A stretch of 64,000 nucleotides of DNA, from NCBI RefSeq assembly GCF_002575655.3, contig NC_053035.3:87569322-87633321 (forward strand), in the 5' to 3' direction. Position numbers and translations under genes: made by a program. This stretch comes from Aegilops tauschii subsp. strangulata. Its lineage: Eukaryota > Streptophyta > Magnoliopsida > Poales > Poaceae. The notes below the pieces were generated by a model. That model had not been told where the DNA came from. It was given only the letters and a program-made list of their open reading frames with translations, and made no database searches. Below are positions 10,541 through 22,434 of this stretch, one piece after another. Positions within the stretch are counted from its first letter, which is position 1, and the number at the start of each line of letters is the position of its first letter.

Positions 10541-11224
10541 GCCGCCCCCTACAACCACTAGCTGGTTGGCTGCTCCGAGAGAAACTGACACTTGTCATTT
10601 GAGAGCATCCCATCCTCCGAGGACTTTGAGCGAAAATCATCAAGTGAAGAAAACCCAAACCCAAACACCTACAAACCCAAAGTGATTGAGCATCACTGAA
10701 GAGATTGATCCTACGTGGATCCAACCCTTGTTACCTTTGAAGACCGTGCTTCTTCTAGACGGTTAGGCGTCATGGTCTAGAGCATCCAAGAGGAATTGTG
10801 GATCGCCGAGTGACCGAGTTTGTGAAGGTTCGGAAGTCACCTGAAGACTTATCACAAGTGATTGGGCGAGCTCTGTGTGACCTTAGCTCAAGGAGAATAC
10901 GGTGAGGACTGTGTGTCCTCAGGTTTAAATACCTAGCCGCTCCAACCAGATGTACAACTGAGACAGCAGTTGGAACTGGTCTACCAAATCATTGTCTTCA
11001 CCAAGCTTACTGGTTCTATTTCCTCAACTCTTTCATTTCCTTATTACAGTTGTTGTGTGCTTGTTCATATCTGTTTGAAGACTTTGACTGAAGACTTTCT
11101 CAATTTCCTCAGTTCAATTTCATCAGTCTGTTTGTCTTCATCCTGTGTTATCCTGTGATTACGCTTTCTGTACTCTGTGCTTGTCTTCATTTCATCATGA
11201 TGACCATGCTTGTGTTCTGTTATG

Positions 11225-14200
11225 CACTGTTTAAGAAATCGGCCGACTCAACGATTTATCGGCCGATTTATCGCTTATCGTGTGGTGACCGCTAAGTTTA
11301 GGCCTTATCTTTGATATTTATCGTTCGGATCGATTTATCGCTCTGACAGGCGATAAATCGTTAGATTCCCGATTAATCGGGCTGGGCCCCTAACGTCAGA
11401 AAGCCCCAAAGGCTAAATTTTGGCTCTCCTAAGGCACCTTCGGTGGCCTTCCCGCACACCCGCAGCACATAATTGGTATTTCCCCGCTCAGTTAGGGTTT
11501 CCGCCTCCCCACCGCGCCGCAATGCAAGATTCACCACGCCGCCGCACCCTGCTCGCCTCCGGCGGCCCTAGCTAGCACCACCCGAGATAGGCTCCCTCTA
11601 GATCCACCTCTCCTCTCCAACGGGGCCTCAACCAGCAGGTCGGCAGCACCATCTCCAACTCCTGCATCGCCATCGCGACTCCTCTGCAACTCGCATCGCC
11701 GACGGCTGGATCTACTTCCCGTCGCCGTACCTTGCTACGGCAGCACGAGAGCCGCACCCCTCTTCCTCGACCAGCACCGGAGTTGCGCCACACTGCCTCA
11801 CGCAGCACCGGAGCCATCTCCATCACCGACGGCGGGTGTTGCTCGCCGCCGCCACCCTTCCTCCAGCAGCAGCAGAGCGGCTCCATCCTCTGCTTCCTAC
11901 TTCGACGAACGGCAGTAGCTAGAGCTGCTAGGCACGCCATCCCTTCTCCAGCAGCAAGACAAACAGCTCCATCCTCTCCTGGTATTGTTTCTTTCTCACA
12001 CTGCCATTTCTTCCGTCGATAAAAATGAGTGCCAGCTACTGTCATTTCTTCAGTCAATAACTGTAGTTGTAAGAAAATTGTCATTTCTTCAGTTAAAATT
12101 GCCTACTAGTAGTGATAAAATCAGTCATTTTTTGAGTTTAACTGCAGGTCTGCAGCTACTGACTAGTGACTACTACTCGTTGTTGTTGCCCTTCAGTCAT
12201 TCAGTCACTAGTGATAAAATTCAGTCAGTTTTAAGTTTAGCAGAATCAACTACAGAATTACAATAGTGCAGAATCATGTACAGAATAAGTTGCCTTCTAT
12301 GTTGTTGCCCTTTTCTTTTACGTACAGAATAAGAACCATCAATCATATACAGAATAAGTTGCCCTTTTATTAGTCTGATTCTCATACATGTTGTTGCCCT
12401 TTTTGTAGATGGCTGCTTCCAGTGCTTCTGAGGTTGCAAGTTCCAGACTGAAGAGAAACTCGGATGACATGGCATGGGAGTTTGCTATGCTGATTGATCC
12501 AGATGATCTGCAAAGAGTCAAGTGCAAGCTTTGTGGAAAAGTGATGTCGGGAGGTGTGACTAGGATGAAGCAACACATTGCTCAGATCAAAGGGTCAATG
12601 ACAAGTTGTATGCAAGCCACACTAGAACAGCAAGCTCGGTGTAAGGATGCATATGAGGCGCCAAAGAAGAAGAAGAAGCAAAAGCTACAGGAAGAAAATG
12701 AAGTAAGAGCCTTGGTGACCATAGAGGCCAATGAGGAAGATCAAGCAGAGCTTAATGAAGTTGGCAACAGTGACCCAAAGAAGGGGCCTATGGATCAATA
12801 TCTTGCTCCAATTGACCCGTCGATCCCATTGAACATGAAAAGGTTTCAACGGAATATAAATGATAGTGTTGATAAGGAGAGAAGCTATAGAGTAGGGCAA
12901 TATTTGGCTAGATGGCTGTACAAGAAAAATGTACCCTTCAATGCTATCAACGATGATGACTTCAAACAATTTTGTGAGGCTCTTGGTCGTTATGGTCCAA
13001 ATTGGAGGCAACCTTCACAATATATGATTCGAGATAAGATGTTGTTGCAGGAGGTTGAAAGGACCAAAGATTTGTTGAAGCCACATGATGTTGAGAGGGC
13101 AGATACGGGGTGCTCTATCATGACTGATGCTTGGACATACAAGAAAAGAAGGAGCATCATGAACTTGTGTGTGCATTGCAAGTTAGGAACAATCTTTCTT
13201 GGATCGAAGGAGGCGTCGGCTGATGCACACACAAGTCAATACATCTTCGATTATGTAGATGAGTGCATTGAGAAAATTGGTACTAATCTCAACTTTTTAA
13301 TTTGCTCTCATTCATTCCTTTTCAAGTTTTCATCATGTGGTTGTATGCTGAATGTTGTGATTGTTTTTCAATGGTGTTTTGTAGGGGCTGATAATGTTGT
13401 TCAAGTGGTCACGGATAATGCATCAAACAATATGGGAGCTAAGGGGATGTTGAAAATTAAAAGGCCCAAGATATTTTGGACCTCATGTGCAACTCATACA
13501 ATTAACTTGATGGTCGAAGCAATTGGCAAGTTGAAGCATTTTGGTCCTGCAATAACCAAAGCCAAGGAGATGACAATTTTCCTTTATGCTCATCATGCCA
13601 CATTGGCATTGATGAGATCTTATACAAAGAAGAGGGACATTGTTAGGCCGGGAGTGACCAGATTTGCTTCGGCATTTCTTACATTGCAAAGTCTCGCTGC
13701 TAAGAGGAAGCAACTAACGGAGATGTGCTATAGTGACACTTGGGAAGAATGCAAGCACACCAGAACAAAGAAAGGAAAGGTGGCTCACGCCACAATAATG
13801 AGTAGGGCATTCTGGAAAAATGTGTCTCTTTGCATCAAGGTATTGTAAGATGAACTGCAAATTGTGTCTTGTACTCTTCTTTAATTGAGTTTTACACTTA
13901 TTCTAGCATGCATCATTGCTTATATGTCAAATAGTAACTAATGTAGTGCTTGTGTATGTTTGATGCAAGGTTTTTGAGCCATTGGTGAAGTTACTTCGGT
14001 TGGCTGATAGTGATGGGCAGTCCATGGCCTCTATGTATGGACAAATAATAGAGACAAAGAAGGCAATAGTGCTTGCGGTTGAAGGTTCGGAGAAGGATTA
14101 CAAGGTAATCACAACAGCCATGGAGAGCAAGATGGATGGGAGGCTAGATACCAAGTTGCACATGGCAACATATGCCTTGAATCCCTATTATAGTTATACT

Positions 14201-15845
14201 ACCACAAGTATCTTCACCGATGTAGAAGTCATGTCCGGGTTGATGGATGTTATTGAACAATTTTATCATGATGATGATGACGCACAAAATAATGCCCTTA
14301 ACATAGACTTGCCTAAGTTTAAAAACAAGGCATGTTTGGGAAGGTGGCTGCCACAAAAGCAATTACCAATGGCAATTACAATGCTGGTAAGCTTGTTCTC
14401 AAAGATAGCTTTGCATATTGCATTTCTAATATTTTAGGGCTGATGCATAGTACTTTCTATTACCTGTGAATGAAGGGGAGTGGTGGGCAACTTATGGACT
14501 GCAAACTCCTACATTGATGCACATGGCTTTGAGGATACTCAACTTAACCACAAGTTCATCTAGGTGTGAAAGAAATTGGAGCGTTTTTGAACAAGTAAGT
14601 CTCAACCTACAAATATTCAAATCTGATCCTTTTTTTCATTTATGACAAGATGTGAATCACTAACCTTCACTATGCATTTTGTAGGTTGATGCAAAGAGGA
14701 GAAATAAATTAGATGTGCGTCGTAGGGACGATCTAGTTTATATTCAATTCAATGGAAGATTTCTAGACAAGAGAAAGAAATACTCCTCATCTTGTGATGT
14801 TCTCCTTGGTGAAGATGCTTCCACAACCCAAGATTGGATATGTGACGATGCTTACGATGATGAAGAGATGGGAACTACCGGAGTTGACAATACAACAGAG
14901 CCTCGTAGAAGTCTAAGGGTGAGAGAGCTCCATGAAGTGGAAGACTTTGTTTCCGACAATGAAGATGACACTGTGCCTATCAATGAAGATGAGATTGAGT
15001 TTGATTCTGATGATGACATGGTTGGGGGCATAGAAGAAAATGATGAGGAAGACCTGATGCAGCCTTGAACCCTAGGCCTTTTAACAATCTCATTCCTAGT
15101 ACTGTGTGTTGCTTGCTAGAAGCCTACGGCCTTATTTTGGTTGTGACTTGTGACTTATGAGAGAACTACCTTATTTTGGTTGATTGGTGTTTGGCTGTTT
15201 GCAAGCAAAGTAGTAACTAGTGAGTAAGAGACTAAGAGTGTAAGACTGTAAGACTAAGAACTAAGCTTATTTGTGTATTCTGGACTTGTTGTGCTGCCTA
15301 TCCAGTATCCAAGTTAATTTGTGGACTACTATCTAAGTTTATTTGTGGACTGGTGAGTGGTGACTGAGACTACCAACTGCAATCTTGTGTACACATGATG
15401 TTGAGATGGCTGTAGTTTATTTGTGCACTCATATATGTAGTTATGTATTGCTGTTCTGCCTATTGTTGCTTGTTATTTACTTAGGTGCTGTTGAAGTGTT
15501 GTCCTATTTGAAACAGAATATGTGATGTTGAAGTGCTGTCCAATTTTTGTTGTGTAATATTGTAGACTTGTAGTAGTATCTATGTACTCTTGTCCTATTT
15601 GAATTTCAAATATGCAGAAACATGACATGTGCTGTTGTTATATATTGATGTAGTCTTAAAGACTTAGAGAACACACTTGTTGATTATTTCCAATTTTGCC
15701 ATAATAGTGCCTGAAAACGTAGGTCTTGCGAAAAAACTTGCCGATTAATAGTCGACCGAAAAAATCGATTAATCGGCCAATTTCCGATTAATCTCTAATC
15801 CCCAGCCGACCGAGACGATAACGATAAGCGATATCCCAAACAGTG
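11225..15845 (+). mobile_element. hAT DNA transposon, near-complete
   Basis: Ends are CACTGTTT and AAACAGTG (terminal inverted repeats of at least 8 bp). The 8-bp target duplication ctgttatg is at 11217-11224 and 15846-15853. The intact 3' LTR of the host Sirevirus (near 42465) shows the empty site. Length 4,621 bp with one multi-exon transposase gene. Both ends hold many copies of TTATCG/CGATAA/TAATCG words (11240-11390 and 15740-15830), as expected for transposase binding sites. The CACTG start could suggest CACTA, but the 8-bp duplication and the transposase type settle it as hAT. Confidence 0.95.
12409..15068 (+). pseudogene. hAT transposase (BED finger, DUF659, hAT dimerisation), five exons, one frameshift
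   Basis: Predicted exons: 12409-13279, 13385-13839, 13970-14386, 14476-14594, 14685-15068, all with GT-AG borders and matching phases. Exon 1 has a BED-type zinc finger (C39, C42, H56: VKCKLCGK) and a lysine-rich stretch, then a DUF659-type region with the first catalytic Asp (MTDAWTYKKRRS). Exon 2 has the second Asp (VTDNASNNMGAKG). The C-terminal exons have EWWATYG and RCERNWSVFEQ, the hAT dimerisation region with the catalytic Glu, then an acidic tail. The 105-nt first intron has no stop in frame, so a longer unspliced frame is also open. Near 14325 the frame shifts relative to the exon 3/4 junction, so the gene is probably inactive. The enzyme would cut and paste the element. Confidence 0.85.
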
Positions 15846-15985
15846 CTGTTATGTTTACTTTTGAGTACTTATTCCGCTGCTAGTAGTTCTTCACTAAGGA
15901 ATTTCCTCACCTGCAAATTCCTCAGTGAAGAATTCATAAAAATCGCCTATTCACCCCCCTCTAGTCGATATAACGCACTTTCAAT

Positions 15986-15997
15986 TGGTATCAGAGC
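15986..15997 (+). other. Primer binding site of the Sirevirus
   Basis: TGGTATCAGAGC, the initiator tRNA-Met site, two bases after the 5' LTR end. Confidence 0.9.
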
Positions 15998-16050
15998 AAG
16001 GTACTCCCTTGTTCTGTGTGATTTTGGTTTAACCGCCTGGAGTTTTAGTT

Positions 16051-18600
16051 ATGTCGACCGCAGGTATGATCAAGGTCTCTGCTGGGTGTCCTACCTTCGA
16101 TGGGACGGACTACCCCTACTGGAAGAATAAGATGCGAATGCATCTTGAGGCAATTGATAACGATCTCTAGTATGTTGTGGAAAATGGTGTTCCCTCAGTC
16201 ACACCTTCTCTGAATGCTGCTGATGTGAAGAGATTCAAGCAACTCGACTCTCAAGCGAAGAATATCATATGTGGCCATCTGAGCAAAGGACAGTATGGAA
16301 GAGTGAGTGCTTTGGAAACTGCTAAGCTTATCTGGGATAGGCTGTCCAAAGTCAATGAAGGAGTCTCAACACAAAGTGACTCTCGAGTTGATGTTCTTCG
16401 CAATCTCTTCAACCGCTTCAAAAGACTCGACAATGAAAATGTTCAACAAACCTTCGACCGCCTCATTGACATCTCAAATGAGCTTCAAGCGCTTGGTGCC
16501 ACTGACATCACCGACCATGAGGTGGTGAAGAAATTGCTGAGATCGCTCGATTCCTCATTTGATACTCTGGCATTGATGATACAAGAACGTGCTGATTACA
16601 AGTCACTTGATCCCGCTGATATCCTCGAGAGGCTAAATACTCATGAGTTCCAGCTTGCTGAGAAGAGAGATCTCTATGGTTCGAGCTATGGCAGATCACG
16701 TGCCCTGAAGGCCAAGGGAGTGTCTGAATCTGAAGATGAAGATTCTGGCAGCAGCCTTGGTGATCCTGAAGAACTGATCCATGAGCTAGCACTGCTCGTG
16801 AAGAAATTCCAGAAGTTCTCAAGACGTGGTCGCTTTGGAAAACCTTTAAGAAGCAATGATTCCTCATCCAGTGATTACAAGAAGAGGCTTTGCCACAAAT
16901 GCAAGAAACCTGGACACTACATTCAAGATTGTCCTCAGTGGGAAAAGGAATCAAAGAAGAAGAATTACAAGGATTACAGTTCTGATGATGCGAAGAAAAA
17001 GAAGAAATCCCCAAAATCGTCATCATCAAAATCCTCGAAGTCTTCGTCTCACAAGAAGAGCAGCTCCAAGAAGGCTCGGGCATTCATTGGCAAGGAAATG
17101 GACTCTGAGGCTGAATCTGAGAAACATGAGGAAGAGGAGGCATCTGAGGAGTCCGAGTCCGGTGTGCCGAGCCTAGCCCTCGCTACTGCATTCGTCAGCA
17201 AGTCTATCTTCAACTCTGAAGAAAATGACCTCACCAACAAGGCTGATGAAGGCAATGATGACTACGCTCCCACCTATTGCTTCATGGCAAAAGGTGCCAA
17301 GGTACTCAAATATACCTCCTCTGAATCAAGTGAGAATGAATCCGATGAAAACCTCAAGCCCAGCTACTCTAAACTTGCTAAGATTGCTGTGAAACAACAA
17401 AAGGCTTTTGAAAAGGTTCAAAATATGCTAGACAAAAGTGATGATATGTTGGGTGAAGAAATGGATCGCACTAAAACCTTGACAGAAAATCTTTAGAGAC
17501 TTCAGTCTAGGTTTGACAACCTTCAAGGTCATCATAACACTCTCTTATCTGATCATGAGAAGCTTTCTTATGAATTTCTTCAAAGAAAGCAAGATCTTGA
17601 GAAGCTAAGAGTGAGTTATGAAGATCTTCAGAAGGAGCGCGATTCATTACTTGCTCAACAAATTAGCGCTGCTCAGGAAGAATTTGTTCCTCCATGTTTG
17701 AAATGCATTGAACGTGAATCTGCTAATTCTTCACCTGAATGTTCAAATGCTTCTAATGTTACAAATTCTTCAGCTGCCTCTGCTATCACTAATTCCTCAT
17801 CTGAGGACATTGCTAGTATCACTGATGATGCAGGGCTGAAGGAATTGTACATGACAGGCATGTACAAAAGCCTCAAAGGGCATCAGACCCTTTGTGATGT
17901 GCTTAAAAAGCAGATCCTCAACAGGAACCCTAGGAAAGAGGGTATTGCCTTTGAGAGGAAACTCAATGCTGATGGTACATATTGGAAGCCTGAGCAGTAC
18001 CCCAAAACCTCATGGGTTGCTGCAAAGGGACCTCCAGTTGATCCATCCAATTTATCTGGCTTTACATGTGAATCTCCTCATTCTTCTGATGAGTCATTTG
18101 ACTCCAACTATAAACTGTTCAAGAATCAGAATGGTGAAGTATTTGCTAGATATGTTGGCACTAACTGCAGGAACGGTTCCCCTATGAAGAAAATCTGGGT
18201 TCCCAAAAGATGCCTTGAAAGTCTTCAGGTGAATGTCCTCATGACACCACCTGTGAAGAATAGGAACCCCAGACCAAATTCTTCATATGGATCCAAGTCC
18301 TCATACGGACCAAATTCCTCACATGGATCAAATTCCTCAAAAGGATCAAAGTCCTCATATGAATATCATCGTGCTAACAACTCTGTTTCGCAGGGAAGAG
18401 CTAAGGGCTATGAATATGAGCATTATTCTTCTAACCATTATGTTCATAAGTCCTCGAAGAATTTTTCTGCTTATTCATATGCTTATCCTAACTCCTCTTA
18501 TGTGAAACGAAATGGGCTGGCTTCTATGCCACCTTTCTCGTATGGAGCTCGCAGAGTGATGAACTCTTTGCCACCCCTTCAGATGTGGGTGGTGAAGTAA
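16051..18600 (+). pseudogene. Sirevirus gag, two premature stops
   Basis: The ATG at 16051 starts a frame beginning MSTAGMIKVSAGCPTFDGTD, with the UBN2/gag region up to about residue 210. TAG at 16168-16170 and at 17494-17496 interrupt an otherwise constant frame that ends in TAA at 18598-18600. The CCHC knuckle (CHKCKKPGHYIQDC) lies near 16891-16932 and is followed by Lys/Ser-rich low complexity and acidic stretches. The long region after the second stop (17611-18600) is the extended C-terminal Gag seen in this lineage and holds an 18-bp repeat array. Gag would package RNA into particles. Confidence 0.88.
18280..18369 (+). repeat. 18-bp coding repeat in Sirevirus gag
   Basis: Five imperfect 18-bp units encode SSYGSK, SSYGPN, SSHGSN, SSKGSK, SSYEYH. 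Each keeps Ser-Ser at the start and four keep Gly at the fourth place. Confidence 0.85.
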
Positions 18601-18845
18601 AAGAACTAATCTCTTCTGCAGGGTCAGGTCTCCAGACATGCTCAAACGTCTGAAGAATTTGCTGGAGACCTGAAAAGTTCCTGAAAGGACGCAGGCTAAT
18701 CATGAAGAAATGAACTTTCATTTCTCACGTCCTCATACTGCTTTATATGTTCTATTGCTTGATGAAATTGATCTGATGAATTGTGATGTCATATTCTTCA
18801 CTGATGAAGTATATGAGTTCGTAAGCTGCACTAATTCATCTGCAG

Positions 18846-20958
18846 GATGATCAACCCAAAGCCACTGAGTGGGTCCTCGATAGTGGATGTACAAATCACA
18901 TGACTGGTGACAAGAATCTATTGATGGATGCTCCCTTATCTCCATCGCATCTGAAGCATATCATCTTCGCTGACAAAGGCAAAAGTCAGGTATTGGGTCT
19001 AGGTAAGGTTGCGATCTCAAAGGATCGACACATGGACAAAGTCATGCTTGTCGAGTCCTTAGGATACAACCTCATGTCTGTCTCAATGCTTTGCGATCTT
19101 GATATGGTTGTTGTATTTGGAAAGTATCATTGTGTTGTGATCATGGAAGCTGACAATTCCAAAGTCTTCGAAGGCTTTAGGAGAGGAGACTTGTATATTG
19201 TTGATTTCTCTACAGGACCACAACCAGCCATGTGCCTACTTGCAAAAGCTTCAGAAGGCTGGCTATGGCATCGATGACTTGGTCATGCAGGCATGAGGAT
19301 TTTGCACATGCTTGCGAAGAAGAAGCATGTCATTGGCATTGAGAATGTCAAATTCCTCAAGGATCACTTATGCGGTGCCTGTGAAGCTAGAAAGATGACC
19401 AAGGCCAAGCATCCAGCAAAGACTATCATGACTACTACTCGCCCATTTGAATTGCTTCACATGGATCTCTTCGGTCCTAACCATTATTCTGCAGTTACAA
19501 ATGATGCATCTCTATATGGTTTTGTTATTGTTGATGATTACTCTCGTTACACATGGGTACACATTGTTACTTACAAACATGAAGTGCAGGAAGTCTTCAA
19601 ACGATTTTCCTCAAGGGCTTCAACCAACTTTGGTGTGAAGATCAAGCACATCAGAAGTGACAATGGAACTGAGTTCAAGAATTATGGTCTTGATGACTAT
19701 CTTGATGAACTTGGTATTACTCATGAGTTATCTGCTCCTTATACTCCTCAGCAGAATGGCGTCATGGAGCGCAAGAACAGGACTCTTGCTGAGATGGCTC
19801 GCACTATGCTTGATGAATACAAAACGCCTCATCGTTTCTGGATTGATGCAATTGATACTGCGTGCCACATCATCAACAGAGTATATCTTCACAAATTCTT
19901 CAAGAAGACTGCTTATGAACTCCTCACAGACAAGAAACCCAATGTGAGTTATTTCAAAGTCTTCGGTGCTAAATGTTGGATTAGAGATCCTCATCACAAC
20001 TCTAAATTTGCACCGAAAGCACATGAAGGTTTTATGCTTGGTTACGGAAAGGACTTGCACACCTACAGAGTCTTCAACAACGTTCTTCACAAGGTTGTTG
20101 AAACCGTAGATGTGCGGTTAGATGAAACTAATGGCTCACAAAGAGAGCACCTACCTTCTGTGATAGATGAACCAGCACCTGAGGAAGCAATCAAGTTCAA
20201 GGCTACTGAGGATGTCATTCCTACCGAAGAATCTGCTGAAGAATTCATTCCAGGACGTGAAGAACGTCGAGCGAATGCACCTGAAGAAAATGCTGAAGAA
20301 CATGGTGCTGAAGAAAATGCTGATCAAATTCCTCGACGACAACCAGCTCATCCTCGTGTTGCAAAAGAAGTGCAAATTGAGAAGATCATCGATGACATTG
20401 AAGCACCAGGTCCTCTCACACGCTCAAAAGCTTCACATTTATCTAACTTTTGTGGGCACTTTGCTTTCGTGTCTATCACAGAGCCCGCTAAGGTAGATGA
20501 AGCATTTCTGGAACCTGAGTGGATTCAGTCCATGCAAGAAGAATTACATCAGTTCGAGCTCAACAACGTTTGGGAACTGATCAAGCGTCCAGATCCTCGC
20601 AAGCACAATATCATTGGCACAAAGTGGATCTACCGCAACAAGCAAGATGAAAATGGCCTTGTGGTGAGGAATAAGGCACGACTTGTAGCTCAAGGCTCCA
20701 CACAGGTTGAAGGAATTGATTTCGATGAAACTTTTGCACCTATTGCTAGACTTGAGGCTATTCGCATATTACTTTCTTATGCTAACCATCATGATATCAC
20801 TCTATATCAAATGGATGTGAAAAGTGCATTCCTCAATGGTAAGCTTGAGGAAGAAGTATATGTTGCTCAACCCCCAGGTTTTGAAGATCCAAAGCATCCT
20901 GACAAAGTCTTCAGACTCAATAAGGCCCTCTATGGCCTCAAGCAGGCCCCTCGGGCGT
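18846..20958 (+). pseudogene. Sirevirus pol, first part: protease, integrase, N-terminal reverse transcriptase
   Basis: Frame opens at the AG acceptor-like site 18844-18845 with protease motif WVLDSGCTNHMTG (near 18867). A TGA at 19275-19277 breaks the conserved pre-integrase segment; the frame then continues. The integrase core keeps all three acidic residues (HMDLFGP near 19458; IRSDNGTEF near 19651; [10 protein letters not shown] near 19757). RT starts with [10 protein letters not shown] and runs through [10 protein letters not shown] and [11 protein letters not shown] to [10 protein letters not shown], where the Tat element is inserted after 20958. The RT continues at 34372. Confidence 0.9.
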
Positions 20959-21485
20959 TGTCGTGGTTTTGTCACGGCAGATGTCCTAGAGAAAGGACTT
21001 AGTCGTGGAGCCATCGCTACGGGTTAGCTTAAAAGGGGTTAAAGCGGACAAGGGACGCAAGAGAGTTTTATACTAGTTCGGCCCCTTACGATGAAGGTAA
21101 AAGCCTACGTCTAGTTGTGATGGAATTGATGGGGTTTCGATGACCAGGGAGCGAATACGCTTTGCCTGAGTCTCGAGTTGTTGTCTGTTGTCCCTGAACC
21201 GCCGCTGGGCCGTCCCCTTATATACATGGGTTGACGCCCGTCGGTTTACAAACTCCGAGGCCGGCTCATAATCGTGTCCGGCTCAGTCTCTGCTATGCAT
21301 ATCTTACAATACAAGTTTACATCTCAATGCCGGTTTGTGTCTACATGACTTAAACCGGCTTTGGGCCCTGTGCCTTCATGAAGCGTCACCGTCTGTCTTC
21401 ATGGGCTTCAGATACAGATGAACTACTTATGAAGTTAACCCGGCCTCTCCTGGCCGGTTTACGCCCAGTGGTAATATCCCCAACA
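20959..21485 (-). repeat. 3' LTR of the Tat element (left copy)
   Basis: Matches 33841-34366 with about 12 substitutions and one indel. On the minus strand it carries a TATA motif (complement of ttatataca at about 21217-21225) followed by the presumed start of transcription. Confidence 0.93.
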
Positions 21486-21713
21486 TTAGGCCCCAGATTG
21501 ATTTGAACTGGTTCATGTCAATCCTCAATACTTGAGAAAATTTCTTCTTCAAAATCTTCACACAATCTTGTAAACCGCCATGACATCATCTTCTAGGATC
21601 TTGGTAAACAGCCGTGACGTCACCTGTCATTAACGAGCCTCTGACAATCGAGGCGACAACATCACCTTATATCAAAAAATCCGGCTCCTCGATTTTCGCA
21701 TCTGTCGTTTATC

Positions 21714-22434
21714 TTTTTATAAATAGGGCCAGGGGGTCTTTCCATTTTCCCCCTCATGCCTCTTCGCTTCATCTTCATCCTCGCGACGCCCGAACCTTCG
21801 ACCTCGGCCGCCGCCGTCAACCTTCGACTGCTGCACCACCCTTGGCCGCTGCATCGACCTAAACGTACCAGAGCTCCTCCGCGCGCCGCCGCTGCTCAAC
21901 AGCACCCGTAAGTCTCCCCTTTCTCTTACCATAGATCTGCACTTAGGGTTTCCGTCGTTCATCGGTGTTCGTCGCCGCCCTTCTTTTCCCTTGTTTATAT
22001 CCGTGGGTTAGATCCAAAAACCACATAGGTCTCGTGCGGTAGTAGTTTAAATCACATAGACCTCGTGCTTTAGCAGTTTCAGCACCTGTTTGATATCCAA
22101 CTCATCTCATTTAGTGAACCTTCAGTATACTGGAATTTAGGTCAGAATATCTTCTGTTTTTCCCATGCGCAGTAGATCTGAAATTACCATAGCAAGATGT
22201 GAAACTTGTTTCTTCCTTCTCTTACACCCTTTGAATACCAGATTGGCCGCTTTAACCTCACAGAAAAAATGATGACCCGGTAGATACCATTAGTCCCCTG
22301 TTGAACCGCCAATGCATTACACTGTTCCATTGCCAGACTCCGGTTTACCAATATGCTAGTATCCTCATACTGCTGTATAGTTGTCCACTGTAAATCTTAA
22401 ACCGGTAATACTCATGTTTCAGATTTTCCTTGTC
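21714..22434 (+). promoter_or_regulatory. Core promoter, GC-rich leader and leader intron of the antisense gene in the Tat element
   Basis: A TATA box (ttttataaatag at 21715-21726) is followed by a pyrimidine- and GC-rich leader (about 21750-21907). A good splice donor (cccGTAAGT at 21908) and an acceptor (tgtttcAG at 21421-22422 end, AG at 22421-22422) define a leader intron of about 515 nt. The ATG of the gene is at 22435, 13 bases after the acceptor. This is seen directly as motifs; transcription is inferred. Confidence 0.6.

Larger units (their letters stand above)
9863..15983 (+). repeat. 5' LTR of the Sirevirus, interrupted by a hAT element
   Basis: The LTR itself is 9863-11224 and 15854-15983 (1,492 bp). 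It matches 41095-42602 apart from about 2% substitutions and a 16-bp duplication present only in the 3' copy. Its first 250 bp carry many tgaagactt words. Confidence 0.92.

Noticed and set aside
11225..15845. CACTA transposon because the end begins CACTG
   Set aside because: 8-bp target duplication, BED finger and hAT dimerisation motif show it is hAT.
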